Assembly: GCA_021802545.1 (NCBI GenBank)
Contig: JAJZRS010000002.1
Span: forward strand, 1-64,000
Source: Pseudomonadota bacterium
GTDB taxonomy: Bacteria; Pseudomonadota; Gammaproteobacteria; Burkholderiales; JABEVD01
Direction: 5' to 3'
Length of the DNA: 64,000 nt
The notes below the pieces were generated by a model. The model saw nothing but the letters and a program-made list of their open reading frames with translations. It was not told where the DNA came from and made no database searches. The position numbers and the translations under genes are program-made. Each line of letters starts with the position of its first letter. The first letter of the stretch is position 1. Of the stretch, positions 53,753-62,900 are shown piece by piece.

Positions 53753-55546
53753 TCACTTGTTTTCTATTTGCAGCACCGCAAGGAAGGCTTCCTGCGGGAT
53801 CTCGACGCTGCCGACCTGTTTCATCCGCTTCTTGCCCGCCTTCTGCTTTTCCAGGAGCTTGCGCTTCCGGGAGATGTCGCCGCCATAGCATTTCGCCAGA
53901 ACGTTCTTGCGCAGCGCCTTGATGGTTTCCCTGGCGATGATGTTCGAGCCGATCGCGGCCTGGACTGCCACGTCGAACATCTGCCTGGGAATGAGCTCGC
54001 GCATTTTCTCGGCGAGCTGCCTTCCCTTGAACTGGCTGTTCGACCTGTGCACGATCAGGGACAATGCGTCCACCTTCTCCCCGTTGATCATGATGTCGAG
54101 CTTGACGAGATCGGATGGCTGGTATTCCTTGAATTCGTAGTCGAGCGATGCATAGCCGCGGCTGGCGGATTTCAGCTTGTCGAAGAAATCCATCACCACC
54201 TCGTTGAGCGGCATGTCGTAGTTGAGCATCACCTGCCTGCCCATGTACTGCATGTTCCTCTGCACGCCGCGCTTCTGCACGCAAAGCGTCATCACCGTGC
54301 CGACGTATTCCTGCGGAACAAGAATGGTCGCATTGATGATGGGCTCCCTGATCTCCTCTATTTTGGAGGGCTCTGGCATCCTGGAAGGATTCTCGATTTC
54401 GGTGGTCTTGCCGTCCTTCGTCACGACCTCGTACACCACGGTAGGCGCAGTGGTGATGAGGTTCATGTCGTATTCGCGCTCGAGCCGCTCCTGGACGATC
54501 TCCATGTGCAAAAGCCCCAGGAAACCGCAGCGGAAACCGAATCCGAGCGCCTGGGATGTCTCGGCCTCGTAATGCAGGGATGCGTCGTTCAGCTTGAGCT
54601 TCTCCAGCGCATCGCGCAAGGCATCGTATTCGTTGGGCTCCACCGGGTAGAGTCCGGCGAACACCTGGGGCTGGATTTCCTTGAAGCCTGGAAGCGGCTC
54701 GGCTGCAGGCCGGGACGCCAGTGTGATGGTGTCGCCGACCTTGGCCGACTTGAGCTCCTTGATGCCCGCAATCACGTAGCCCACTTCCCCTGCGCCGAGC
54801 GATTGCCTGGAAATCGACTTCGGAGTGAAGACGCCGACGTCCTCGCACAGGTAGGAAAGACTATTCGACATCAGCAGGATCTTGTCCTTCGGCTTCAAGA
54901 GCCCGTCCACGACCCTGACCAGCATCACGACGCCGACGTAATTGTCGAACCAGGAGTCGATGATGAGCGCCTTCAGGGGGGCATCCGCATCGCCCTTGGG
55001 CGCGGGAATCTTGGCGATGATTTCTTCGATCACATCCTGCACGCCGAGCCCGGTCTTGGCACTCGTCTTCACCGCTTCATGCGCGTCGATGCCGATGATG
55101 TCTTCGATTTCCTTGATCACCCTGTCGGGTTCAGCGGCAGGCAGATCGATCTTGTTCAGGACGGGCAGCACCTCCACGCCCTGATCGAGCGCAGTGTAGC
55201 AGTTGGCCACGGTCTGCGCCTCCACCCCCTGGGATGCGTCCACGACGAGAAGTGCCCCTTCGCAGGCCGCGAGCGACCTCGAAACCTCGTAGGAAAAATC
55301 GACGTGGCCCGGCGTGTCGATCAGGTTCAGGAAGTAGATTTCGCCGTTTCTCGCGCGATACTGGAGGGAAGCGGTCTGCGCCTTGATGGTGATGCCGCGC
55401 TCGCGCTCGAGATCCATGGAATCGAGCACCTGGGATTCCATCTCGCGATCGGACAAGCCGCCGCAAAGCTGGATGATCCTGTCCGCCAAGGTGGATTTGC
55501 CGTGGTCGATGTGGGCGATGATAGAAAAATTGCGGATATGCTGCAT
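53753..55546 (-). CDS. lepA: Elongation factor 4 (LepA)
   Basis: Ribosome-associated translational GTPase. 597 residues from the ATG at 55546 ([20 protein letters not shown]1 at 9-17). DTPGHVDF and NKIDLPAA are intact, and the LepA-specific C-terminal domain ([20 protein letters not shown]) is present. No strong Shine-Dalgarno site precedes the start. An in-frame TTG at 55588 is possible but less likely from family length. Confidence 0.96.
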   Translation of the reverse strand: MQHIRNFSIIAHIDHGKSTLADRIIQLCGGLSDREMESQVLDSMDLERERGITIKAQTASLQYRARNGEIYFLNLIDTPGHVDFSYEVSRSLAACEGALLVVDASQGVEAQTVANCYTALDQGVEVLPVLNKIDLPAAEPDRVIKEIEDIIGIDAHEAVKTSAKTGLGVQDVIEEIIAKIPAPKGDADAPLKALIIDSWFDNYVGVVMLVRVVDGLLKPKDKILLMSNSLSYLCEDVGVFTPKSISRQSLGAGEVGYVIAGIKELKSAKVGDTITLASRPAAEPLPGFKEIQPQVFAGLYPVEPNEYDALRDALEKLKLNDASLHYEAETSQALGFGFRCGFLGLLHMEIVQERLEREYDMNLITTAPTVVYEVVTKDGKTTEIENPSRMPEPSKIEEIREPIINATILVPQEYVGTVMTLCVQKRGVQRNMQYMGRQVMLNYDMPLNEVVMDFFDKLKSASRGYASLDYEFKEYQPSDLVKLDIMINGEKVDALSLIVHRSNSQFKGRQLAEKMRELIPRQMFDVAVQAAIGSNIIARETIKALRKNVLAKCYGGDISRKRKLLEKQKAGKKRMKQVGSVEIPQEAFLAVLQIENK

Positions 55547-55620
55547 GTTCAGAAAAAAGGGCACGATGAGGTGCCCTTTGAATTTCAATGCGTTATTCTA
55601 GCCGATTTCGGCGCCTTCTG

Positions 55621-56994
55621 TCATCCGACTTTCATCGTGACGAATATCGAATTTCCGCCCCGCCAGATGAGCAGCGCGATCGCTTTCCCCTTGGGGAATT
55701 TCGCGAGAATCTTCTCGAACTGGTCAACGCTTGCGATGTCCTGATTGTTGAGCGCCAGGATGACATCGCCTCGCGCGACCCCTGCCTGGGCTGCAGGACC
55801 GTCGTCAAGCCCGGTCACGACAAGCCCGTGGTCCGACTGGACCTGTTTCTTCTGGTCGGACGTCAATTCGGAAAGATAAAGCCCGAGCCTGTCCGATTTC
55901 TTCTGTTCCGCGGATTCCGTCATGGCGACCTTGTCCGCCGGAAGCTCCCCGACGACCAGCGGCACCTCGACGAGTTTGCCCTTGCGCCAGATCTCGACCT
56001 CGACGCGCTTGCCCGGCTTCGTCGCCGCAACGATCTTGGGCAGGTCCCTGGATTCGCCGATCGCCTTGCCGTCGAACTTCAGAATGATGTCGGATGGCTG
56101 AAGCCCCGCCTGCTCCGCAGGCCCGCCCTTTTCGACCTTGCTGATCAGGGCGCCCTTGGGTTCGGACAAGCCGAAGGAATCGGCCAGTTCCCGGCTCACG
56201 CCCTGGATCACGACCCCCATCCTGCCGCGGGTCACATGCCCCGTGCTTTTCAGCTGCTCGACCACGTTCATGGCCACATCGATGGGTATGGAAAAGGAAA
56301 GCCCCATGAACCCGCCTGTCCTGCTGTAGATCTGGGAATTGATTCCCACCACCTGCCCGTCCATGTTGAAAAGCGGTCCGCCGGAATTGCCCGGATTGAT
56401 CGCCACATCGGTCTGGATGAAGGGCACGTAATTCTCCTGCGGCAGAGCGCGCCCCTTGGCGCTGACGATGCCCGCCGTCACCGTATTGTCGAAGCCGAAC
56501 GGAGAGCCGATCGCGACCACCCATTGCCCAACTTTCAGCCTGGAAGGTTCCCCAATGGTGACGACAGGCAGCTTGCCCGCCTTGATTTTCAGCAACGCGA
56601 CGTCCGAGCGCTTGTCCTCTCCGATCACCTTCGCCTTGAACTGCCGCCTGTCATTGAGCTTGACCATCACTTCGTCTGCCGAGTCGACCACATGCGCATT
56701 GGTCAGGATGTAGCCGTCGGCACTGATGATGAATCCCGAACCGAGCGAGCGCGTCTCGTAATCGCGCGGAGCCTGGGGGGGGCCAAAATGCCGGAAGAAC
56801 TGGTAGAAGGGGTCGTCCGGGGACAAGCCGGGCATATTGGGGAAACCGCCCGAGTCATGCACGACGTGCGTCGTGCTGATGTTGACCACGGCCGGTCCTT
56901 CCTTCTCGACGATCTGCGTGAAGTCCGGAAGGTTCTGGGCATGGGCCTGAACCGCCAAGAAAAAGGAAATGATAATGGCATAAATTCTCGTCAT
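55621..56994 (-). CDS. degP: Periplasmic serine protease of the DegP/MucD family
   Basis: 457 residues from the ATG at 56994 (AAGAGGACG upstream). Signal peptide at residues 1-19. Trypsin-like domain with H101 (LTNAHVVDSADEV), D131 (RSDVALLKI) and S204 (NPGNSGGPLF), then two PDZ domains (from about 260 and 370). It degrades or chaperones misfolded envelope proteins. In the sigma-E operon its MucD-like role would include limiting the stress signal. Confidence 0.94.
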   Translation of the reverse strand: MTRIYAIIISFFLAVQAHAQNLPDFTQIVEKEGPAVVNISTTHVVHDSGGFPNMPGLSPDDPFYQFFRHFGPPQAPRDYETRSLGSGFIISADGYILTNAHVVDSADEVMVKLNDRRQFKAKVIGEDKRSDVALLKIKAGKLPVVTIGEPSRLKVGQWVVAIGSPFGFDNTVTAGIVSAKGRALPQENYVPFIQTDVAINPGNSGGPLFNMDGQVVGINSQIYSRTGGFMGLSFSIPIDVAMNVVEQLKSTGHVTRGRMGVVIQGVSRELADSFGLSEPKGALISKVEKGGPAEQAGLQPSDIILKFDGKAIGESRDLPKIVAATKPGKRVEVEIWRKGKLVEVPLVVGELPADKVAMTESAEQKKSDRLGLYLSELTSDQKKQVQSDHGLVVTGLDDGPAAQAGVARGDVILALNNQDIASVDQFEKILAKFPKGKAIALLIWRGGNSIFVTMKVG

Positions 56995-57011
56995 TGACGC
57001 GTCCTCTTGCT

Positions 57012-57434
57012 TCAAAAAATTTCAAGAATATACGGCTGAAAGCGCGGGTTGCCGCGATTGGCTGCGCTGTAATGCCTGGCCCAGGAAAATCCGATCAATA
57101 GTCCGGCAATCCCTCCGAGAACAGCCGCGCCGTCCCCCCACATGTTGCCTAAAAGGGAACCCGAAAGGAGCAGGAACACCGGCACCATGTAGACAGCGAC
57201 CGCGCCCTTGAGCAGGGCGCCATCCTGCACGCCGATCGAAACCTCGTCGCCGACGCGACAACCCAGATTGTCGATCACCTCGAACGTTCTGGGATTCGCG
57301 CAGAACAGCTTTCCCATGGCGGATTTGCCGCAGCCCTTCTCGGTATCGCAATGGCCGCAGCTTCCCTGGTTTTCCGCTTCCACCAGGGCGATGCCGCGTC
57401 CTGCATGCACCACCTTCGCGCGCGTTTCGATCAT
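57012..57434 (-). CDS. rseC: RseC/MucC-type positive regulator of sigma-E
   Basis: 140 residues. A Cys-rich N-terminal part (GSCGHCDTEKGCG, then LFCANP) has four Cys positioned like a cluster or metal site, followed by two transmembrane helices (about 75-115). RseC modulates the sigma-E response, and relatives act in reducing SoxR. It overlaps rseB by 4 nt. Confidence 0.9.
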   Translation of the reverse strand: MIETRAKVVHAGRGIALVEAENQGSCGHCDTEKGCGKSAMGKLFCANPRTFEVIDNLGCRVGDEVSIGVQDGALLKGAVAVYMVPVFLLLSGSLLGNMWGDGAAVLGGIAGLLIGFSWARHYSAANRGNPRFQPYILEIF

Positions 57435-58393
57435 TGCTGCCCCTTGTGGACCACGGAATCGCCGATTCGCTTCACCGTCACCTCGGGCGTCTCGCCCACC
57501 ACGGTGATCTGCGACTGCTCGAAGGGACGGGCATACAGATTGATCGCGCCCTGACTGGCCACGCCTTCCATGGGCCTCGCCCCGGGTTTCAAGGGTTCGA
57601 TGAAGACTGACACGGCCACGATCCCGTCTGAATAGACGAGATGCGTCACCGGATAGGATTTTCCGCGGAAGAGCCGCTTCATTTCCGCAATCTTCTTGAA
57701 GCCCGGCGGCAGGTTTTCGACTTCCCAGCCGCTTTGGATCATCCCCTGCTGCGAATCATGGCGAAGGGCGGCAGCTTTCACAGGCAGGGTCGGCTTCAAC
57801 AGATTTCTGTCCAGGTTGCCGCCGATCTTGATGTAGGTGAAGGCGAATTGCTCGATGACATGGTCGTCGTTGCCGATCATCGCAGCCTTCAGGAGCAGAT
57901 CGGTCGCGCGCTCTATCCAGAGCTTGTGCGCGTAGCGGAAGCCGTCCTTCGGCGTGAGCAGCAGCACGCGGCTGTCGTAACCTGCCAAGCGCTCTGATCC
58001 GTCGTCCTCGACCTGGTAATTGTCGGAAAGCGTCTGAAGCTGCTCGGGAAGAATCGCGGGAAATCCTCTTCTCGCCACCGCCCTGCGCTCGGCCATCATG
58101 GATTTCTGATCAGGATAATAGAACTGGAATTCGTCGCCGTTGAAAATGATCTCGCGCAGCGGCCCATCCAGCCTGACCAATTTCTCGTGCTCGCCTGACT
58201 GATCCACGAAATGATAGATGCGCGTGCTTTCTATGCGCCCGCCTCGCTGAAACACGAAGGTCCCCTGATAGACCACCTGATGCGCCGCGTTGGCGATTTT
58301 CTTCAATAACTGGATGGATTCCTGTGCATCGATAGGCGTTGCGGCATAAACGACATTGGCTGCAAAACAAATCAGGAAAACGACAGCCCTCAT
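57431..58393 (-). CDS. rseB: Periplasmic sigma-E regulator RseB/MucB
   Basis: 320 residues with a signal peptide (about 1-17, VVYA). VVYQGTFVFQRGGRIESTRIYHFVD is the conserved opening of the lipoprotein-carrier-like domain, and the C-terminal domain has WEVENLPPGFKKIAEMKR and THLVYSDGIVAVSVFIEP. It protects RseA from proteolysis and responds to LPS or envelope signals. It overlaps rseA by 4 nt. Confidence 0.94.
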   Translation of the reverse strand: MRAVVFLICFAANVVYAATPIDAQESIQLLKKIANAAHQVVYQGTFVFQRGGRIESTRIYHFVDQSGEHEKLVRLDGPLREIIFNGDEFQFYYPDQKSMMAERRAVARRGFPAILPEQLQTLSDNYQVEDDGSERLAGYDSRVLLLTPKDGFRYAHKLWIERATDLLLKAAMIGNDDHVIEQFAFTYIKIGGNLDRNLLKPTLPVKAAALRHDSQQGMIQSGWEVENLPPGFKKIAEMKRLFRGKSYPVTHLVYSDGIVAVSVFIEPLKPGARPMEGVASQGAINLYARPFEQSQITVVGETPEVTVKRIGDSVVHKGQQ

Positions 58394-58866
58394 CTACCCG
58401 GTTCCTCGTAGGTTTCCGAAACCGTCCTGATATTGGAGGTCATGGTCTCCGACTCGGGAGAAAATTCCTGGTGGGCCAGCAGGTAGTCGCCCAGCTTGGC
58501 CTTGATGACGTCGAGATGCACGACCTGCGCGACCCGTTTGGGCACTGGAGAATCGGAAGGGCTTTGCATCGCGACCCATCCCACCAGCATGACCGCGGCA
58601 AACGAAGCTGCTGCGGAGAGCGCATAAACCTTCGCCCGGTGGGCATGTGATTTGTATGGCGACAAGACGACGGGCTCGGCATGGATGGCTTCGCTGCAAT
58701 CCATCCCGATATCCGCCCTGAAGGCTTTCGGGTCGCGGATGGCGTCGCCGATCATGTGGTAATACAGCCAGTCGTCCTCTTCCTGGGCTTTCATCCTGGA
58801 GACAAGGGACGCCGCCTCTTCATCGTCCATTTCCCCATCCATCAGCATGGAAATTTTCTCTCTCAT
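58390..58866 (-). CDS. rseA: Anti-sigma-E factor RseA
   Basis: 158 residues: cytoplasmic sigma-binding part (REKISMLMDGEMDDEEAASLV), a single transmembrane helix at about 83-101 (ALSAAASFAAVMLVGWVAM), then a short periplasmic domain for RseB binding. AAGAGGTGG, the end of rpoE, serves as its ribosome-binding site. It holds RpoE inactive until proteolysed. Confidence 0.92.
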   Translation of the reverse strand: MREKISMLMDGEMDDEEAASLVSRMKAQEEDDWLYYHMIGDAIRDPKAFRADIGMDCSEAIHAEPVVLSPYKSHAHRAKVYALSAAASFAAVMLVGWVAMQSPSDSPVPKRVAQVVHLDVIKAKLGDYLLAHQEFSPESETMTSNIRTVSETYEEPGR

Positions 58867-58867
58867 C

Positions 58868-59467
58868 TCACCACCTCTTGTTCTTTCTGGGTTCCAACAT
58901 CGGTCTCAGCTTCTCTGCAATCACTTCCCTGGCGCGGAAAATCCTGGAACGCACCGTGCCAATGGGGCAATCCATGATGTTCGCGATTTCCTCGTAACTC
59001 AGCCCTTCGATTTCCCGCAAGGTGATCGCAGTCCTGAGCTCGTCAGGCAACCCCTGGAGGGTATCGTTCACGGTCTGCGCGATCTGCTTGCTCATCAACT
59101 CGTTTTCCGGGGTCGTCACCTCCCAAAGCCCCTCGCCGTCCTCCGTGCTTTCAGCCTCCTCGTTGTCAAGGCTCGTCGTCGTCGGCGCGCGACGGCCCTG
59201 TGCCACCAGATAATTCTTCGCAGTGTTGATGCCGATGCGGTAAAGCCAAGTATAAAAGGCGCTGTCCCCCCTGAAGGTCGGAAGGGCGCGGTAAGCCTTG
59301 ACGAAGGCTTCCTGCGTCACATCCTCTACCTCTGCCGGATCGCGAATGAACCGCGAAAGCAGCCTGGCGAGCTTGCGCTGATACTTTTCGACCAGCAGAC
59401 CGAACGCGCGCTTGTCGCCGCGCTGCGCCCGTTCAACCAACTGCTGGTCTATGCTCCTGTCCTCCAT
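58868..59467 (-). CDS. rpoE: RNA polymerase sigma factor RpoE (sigma-24)
   Basis: 199 residues from the ATG at 59467 (AGGGAA upstream; MEDRSIDQQLVERAQRGDKRAF is the standard start). Region 2 has FIRDPAEVEDVTQEAFVKAYRALPTFRGDSAFYTWLYRIGIN, and region 4 LREIEGLSYEEIANIMDCPIGTVRSRIFRARE. It directs the envelope-stress regulon. The 203-bp gap to the divergent nadB should hold its promoter, but I could not identify a convincing sigma-E box. Confidence 0.96.
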   Translation of the reverse strand: MEDRSIDQQLVERAQRGDKRAFGLLVEKYQRKLARLLSRFIRDPAEVEDVTQEAFVKAYRALPTFRGDSAFYTWLYRIGINTAKNYLVAQGRRAPTTTSLDNEEAESTEDGEGLWEVTTPENELMSKQIAQTVNDTLQGLPDELRTAITLREIEGLSYEEIANIMDCPIGTVRSRIFRAREVIAEKLRPMLEPRKNKRW

Positions 59468-59670
59468 GCGGTTCCCTGAGTAGTTCGATTTAGTTTCAAT
59501 TCGGCTGATAGCGGAACTGTTTTCAGTATAACCTTTCAGGGCATTGATCATGAAGCGGCATTCTCATTACAACAGACAATCCGGCCTGCTTATTAGTTCA
59601 CCCGGATTTCATAAAAACCGCGACAATGCATGATATATTGTGACAGAAATAAAACAAAGGGTTCGAGCGA

Positions 59671-61239
59671 ATGCGCTTTGACACGATCATCGTCGGTAGC
59701 GGACTGGCCGGGCTCTCCCTGGCATTGCGCCTTGCCGACAAGCAAAAAGTCTGTCTGATCACAAAAAAATCCCTTCAGGGCGGCGCAAGCTACATGGCCC
59801 AGGGCGGCATCGCAGCCGTCCTCGGCGAGGACGATTCGACCGAGTCGCATGTCAAGGACACGCTGATTGCCGGCGCGGGACTGTGCAACGAGGAAGTGGT
59901 CAGGCACGTCGTAAGGGAAGGTCCGGATGCCATACAATGGCTGATTGATCTTCATGTCCCCTTCACGCCCGACCCGCTTGAAGCCGGCCACTTTCACCTG
60001 ACGAGGGAAGGCGGGCACAGCCACAGGCGGATCATTCATGCCGCAGATGCGACGGGGCAGGCCGTCCAGCGGACCCTCATCGAACGCATCCTTGCGAACC
60101 CCAACATCACCGTTCTCGAGAACCACATGGCGATCGACCTGATCACGACTGCCAAGCTTGGCCTCGATGACAACAGATGCCTCGGCCTTTACGCGCTGGA
60201 CTCCCTTGAGAACAGGGTAAAGAGCATCGCAGCCGACAGCACTGTGCTCGCCACGGGGGGTGCCGGAAAAGTCTATCTCTACACCACGAACCCCGATACG
60301 GCAACCGGGGACGGCGTCGCAATCGGCTGGCGCGCAGGATGCAGGGTGTCGGACATGGAATTCATCCAGTTCCATCCGACCTGCCTCTACCATCCCAGCG
60401 AAAAATCCTTCCTCATTTCAGAATCGCTCAGGGGGGAAGGCGGCATATTGCGCCTGCCCGACGGAACCCGTTTCATGCCTGAGCACGACGAACGCGCTGA
60501 ACTCGCGCCGCGTGACATCGTCGCGCGTGCGATCGATTTCGAAATGAAGAAGCGCGGCATCGAATGCGTCTATCTCGACATGACGCACAAGGGGACCGAA
60601 TTCCTGCGCAGCCATTTCCCGACCATCTATTCGAAATGCCTGGAACTCGGCATCAATATTTCCAAGGAGCCCATTCCCGTTGTCCCGGCCGCGCATTACC
60701 AATGCGGCGGCCTCATGACCGATCTTCGCGGCAAAACCGACATTCCCAATCTTTATGCCATAGGAGAAACGGCGTGCACGGGGCTGCACGGCGCCAACCG
60801 GCTCGCCAGCAATTCGCTGCTCGAATGCCTCGTGTTCTCGAAAGCTGCAGCAGACAGCATCCTGAACGCGCAAAAACAGGAGTCAATCGAATTGCCGCTC
60901 TGGGATGAAAGCCGCGTCACCGACGCCGACGAAGAAATCGTGATCCATCACAACTGGTCCGAACTGCGCAGGTTCATGTGGAACTACGTGGGCATCGTGC
61001 GCACCAGGAAGCGGCTCGAGCGGGCGCAAAACAGGATCAGGCTGCTCGCCGAGGAAATCGACGAATACTATTCCAATTTCAGGGTCAGCCAGGATCTGCT
61101 GGAACTCAGAAACCTCGTGCTCACCGCGGAACTCATCGTCAGGAGCGCCATGCTGCGCACCGAGAGCCGCGGGCTGCACTACAGCCGTGATTATCCCGAC
61201 AGGCTTGATGCGGCCTATGACTCGGTGCTCAAGCAATGA
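59671..61239 (+). CDS. nadB: L-aspartate oxidase
   Basis: First step of NAD synthesis: FAD-dependent oxidation of aspartate to iminoaspartate. 522 residues. FDTIIVGSGLAGLSLALRL is the FAD site, GGASYMAQGGIAAVLGEDD, HFHLTREGGHSHRRIIHA and PAAHYQCGGLMTDLRGKTDIPNLYAIGETACTGLHGANRLASNSLLE are active-site and FAD blocks, and the C-terminal helical domain is complete. Divergent from rpoE, the usual betaproteobacterial arrangement. Confidence 0.96.
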   Translation: MRFDTIIVGSGLAGLSLALRLADKQKVCLITKKSLQGGASYMAQGGIAAVLGEDDSTESHVKDTLIAGAGLCNEEVVRHVVREGPDAIQWLIDLHVPFTPDPLEAGHFHLTREGGHSHRRIIHAADATGQAVQRTLIERILANPNITVLENHMAIDLITTAKLGLDDNRCLGLYALDSLENRVKSIAADSTVLATGGAGKVYLYTTNPDTATGDGVAIGWRAGCRVSDMEFIQFHPTCLYHPSEKSFLISESLRGEGGILRLPDGTRFMPEHDERAELAPRDIVARAIDFEMKKRGIECVYLDMTHKGTEFLRSHFPTIYSKCLELGINISKEPIPVVPAAHYQCGGLMTDLRGKTDIPNLYAIGETACTGLHGANRLASNSLLECLVFSKAAADSILNAQKQESIELPLWDESRVTDADEEIVIHHNWSELRRFMWNYVGIVRTRKRLERAQNRIRLLAEEIDEYYSNFRVSQDLLELRNLVLTAELIVRSAMLRTESRGLHYSRDYPDRLDAAYDSVLKQ

Positions 61240-61415
61240 TCGAGTCGCCCTGCGTGCGCAATTGCTGCCTGGACGAAAACGATGTCTGCCTGGGCTGCTT
61301 CAGGTCGATTTCGGAAATCATGATGTGGAGCGAAGCGGATCAGGGCGAGCGACAAATCATTCTAGAACGCGCAGCGGCACGCAGAGCCGCGCGAGAAACT
61401 CAATTTCAGGATTGA
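61236..61415 (+). CDS. DUF1289 small Cys-rich protein
   Basis: 59 residues. It begins MIESPCVRNCCLDENDVCLG with Cys at 6, 10, 11, 18 and 21, then CFRSISEIMMWSEADQGERQ, matching the DUF1289 pattern SPCxxxC-LD-xxCxGCxR-x-EIxxW. The ATG overlaps the nadB TGA (ATGA). The Cys set suggests metal binding. Function unknown. The 3' end overlaps the convergent flavoprotein gene by 10 nt. Confidence 0.85.
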   Translation: MIESPCVRNCCLDENDVCLGCFRSISEIMMWSEADQGERQIILERAAARRAARETQFQD

Positions 61416-62377
61416 GCCGGAACGAAAGGATCGGCGTAGATGTCCTTCATCGATGCGCCCGCCAGGAAGGTCTTTTTCTTCGCAGCGTCCACCATGGCAG
61501 GGTTGCCGCACAGATAAACGCGCCATCCCGAAAGATCGGGGATGTCTTTCAATGCGACATCCAGCACGATTCCGCTCGAAAATCCGTCCGGCGCCTCCCC
61601 TTCGGAAACGCAGGGCGTGTAGGTGAAATTGGCGTGAAGGCGCGCAAGATCCCGCAACTCCTGGATGAGATAGAGCCCTTCTACGGACAGACTGCCGTGA
61701 TAAAGCCGGATGGGCCCCGTATGGTTTGACGCAAGCGCATCCCGGACGATGCCGTAAAGCGGCGCAAGGCCTGAACCCGTTCCGATCAGGAGAAGATCCT
61801 GTTCCGGATTCCCGGGCATGTAGAAACAATCGCCTGCGGCTTCTGAAATGTCGACGATGTCCCCCGGATTCAGGCAGTCGTGCACCCAGGTGCTGACTCG
61901 CCCCTCCGGAATTTTGCGCACGTGCAGTTCGATGCATGCGTCGAGAGACGCTACGCTCGCGAGCGAATAGCTTCTGACGGTCGATGCATCCTTGAAGAAA
62001 TTCACGTATTGCCCTGCCCTGTATTCGAAGGGCGCATTCGGCTCCAGCTTCACGCGGACGATGTCCGAGTTCATGCGCTCGATGCCCAAGACGGTTGCCG
62101 AAATTTTCCCCATACCCGCATCGGGAAGCGCAACGGTGATGTCCTCGACCGGGCGGCAAGAGCAGGCGAGAAAATAATGCTGGGCTTGAAGCGTGGGCTT
62201 CAAGCCCTTCTGTGATTCAGGCGGCACGGATCCTTCCAGCGCCTTCATCATGCAGGTCTGGCATACGCCCGACCTGCATGATGAAGGGATAGCCACACCG
62301 TGGCCGGTCAGGCAATCTAGAACCGATTCGTTCTCCTTGCATTCGTACGCATTTCCTTCGAAATGAATCTTGACCAC
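61406..62377 (-). CDS. 2Fe-2S ferredoxin / FAD / NAD(P)H reductase (oxygenase-reductase type)
   Basis: 323 residues from a GTG at 62377 with GGAAG upstream; the longer reading would overlap the haemoglobin gene. Plant-type 2Fe-2S domain at 1-90 (SSCRSGVCQTC, later FLACSC), FAD domain with VRSYSLAS (RxYS), and NAD domain with LLIGTGSGLAPLYGIVRD and VYLCGNPAMVDAAKK. It moves electrons from NAD(P)H to the Fe-S centre. It lies 13 nt after the truncated haemoglobin gene, so it could reduce that haemoglobin. CDP-6-deoxyglucoseen reductase-like and phenol-hydroxylase-reductase-like proteins share this layout. Confidence 0.85.
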   Translation of the reverse strand: MVKIHFEGNAYECKENESVLDCLTGHGVAIPSSCRSGVCQTCMMKALEGSVPPESQKGLKPTLQAQHYFLACSCRPVEDITVALPDAGMGKISATVLGIERMNSDIVRVKLEPNAPFEYRAGQYVNFFKDASTVRSYSLASVASLDACIELHVRKIPEGRVSTWVHDCLNPGDIVDISEAAGDCFYMPGNPEQDLLLIGTGSGLAPLYGIVRDALASNHTGPIRLYHGSLSVEGLYLIQELRDLARLHANFTYTPCVSEGEAPDGFSSGIVLDVALKDIPDLSGWRVYLCGNPAMVDAAKKKTFLAGASMKDIYADPFVPAQS

Positions 62378-62390
62378 GATGCGCTTCCGC

Positions 62391-62759
62391 TCACTTGCCG
62401 AGCACGTCGGCTCGGGTGCTCTCGGCGATCGCTGCAGCCTGGGCGATGAGTTCGGCAGGCACATTGAGCTCCTTGAGGGTGGCGCCGAGATTTTCCATCA
62501 CGGCGTCGAAATGGGAGTCGTTGAGCCCCTTGGCGACGAGATGGGCATGACCGCGCCGCATGTCTTCACCGGTATAGTTGTTGGGACCGCCGAAGGCCAT
62601 GGTGAGGAAGGCTTTCTGCTTGGCCGCTTGCCTGTCCATGTCGACGCCCTCGAAGAAGCGGCTGATCCTGTCGTCCTTCAGCACCTTCCTGTAGAAAATG
62701 TCCACTGCCGCATTGACTGCGGCTTCGCCGCCGATTTTATCGTAAAGACTGTTGCTCAT
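62391..62759 (-). CDS. glbN: Group 1 truncated haemoglobin
   Basis: 122 residues. MSNSLYDKIGGEAAVNAAVDIFYRKVL has Tyr B10 (Y23), FFEGVDMDRQAAKQKAFLTMAFGGP is the CD/E region, and MRRGHAHLV has the probable proximal His (H71). It binds O2 or NO, probably detoxifying NO. GGGAGG precedes the ATG. A palindrome of NsrR type lies 76 nt upstream, between this gene and the divergent nsrR. Confidence 0.93.
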   Translation of the reverse strand: MSNSLYDKIGGEAAVNAAVDIFYRKVLKDDRISRFFEGVDMDRQAAKQKAFLTMAFGGPNNYTGEDMRRGHAHLVAKGLNDSHFDAVMENLGATLKELNVPAELIAQAAAIAESTRADVLGK

Positions 62760-62834
62760 TTGATTCCTCCCGTTGAATTGAAAACTTGCGGTATGTCGAA
62801 TGCTTGATTAAGATCGAATTGAAGACGTGATTAA

Positions 62835-62857
62835 AACATGCATTCTGGATACATGTT
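62835..62857. promoter_or_regulatory. NsrR-type operator palindrome
   Basis: AACATGCATTC-T-GGATACATGTT: an 11-1-11 inverted repeat, matching at 9 of 11 positions and close to the known NsrR consensus (AAGATGYATTT arms). It lies between divergent glbN and nsrR, so it could control both. A weak promoter on the plus strand (TTAAAA, 17 bases, TGTTAT) overlaps it, consistent with autorepression. Confidence 0.7.
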
Positions 62858-62900
62858 ATTTTCGGATTCTCCATTTGTCAACATATATATCGAATTCACC

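Noticed and set aside
53489-55744. Long open frame of 751 codons on the plus strand
   Set aside because: It is the complement of lepA and lepB, both clear families. G/C-rich genes often leave the opposite strand open. No domain is recognisable.
55588-56997. 469-codon plus-strand open frame
   Set aside because: Antisense shadow of degP, which has a complete catalytic triad and PDZ domains.
59468-59670. Sigma-E autoregulatory promoter upstream of rpoE
   Set aside because: A GGAAC-like stretch is present on the plus strand only, and no matching -35/-10 pair at correct spacing was found for rpoE.
62838-62900. N-terminal extension of NsrR starting at the ATG 62838
   Set aside because: It would lie inside the operator palindrome and adds 21 residues absent from the family.
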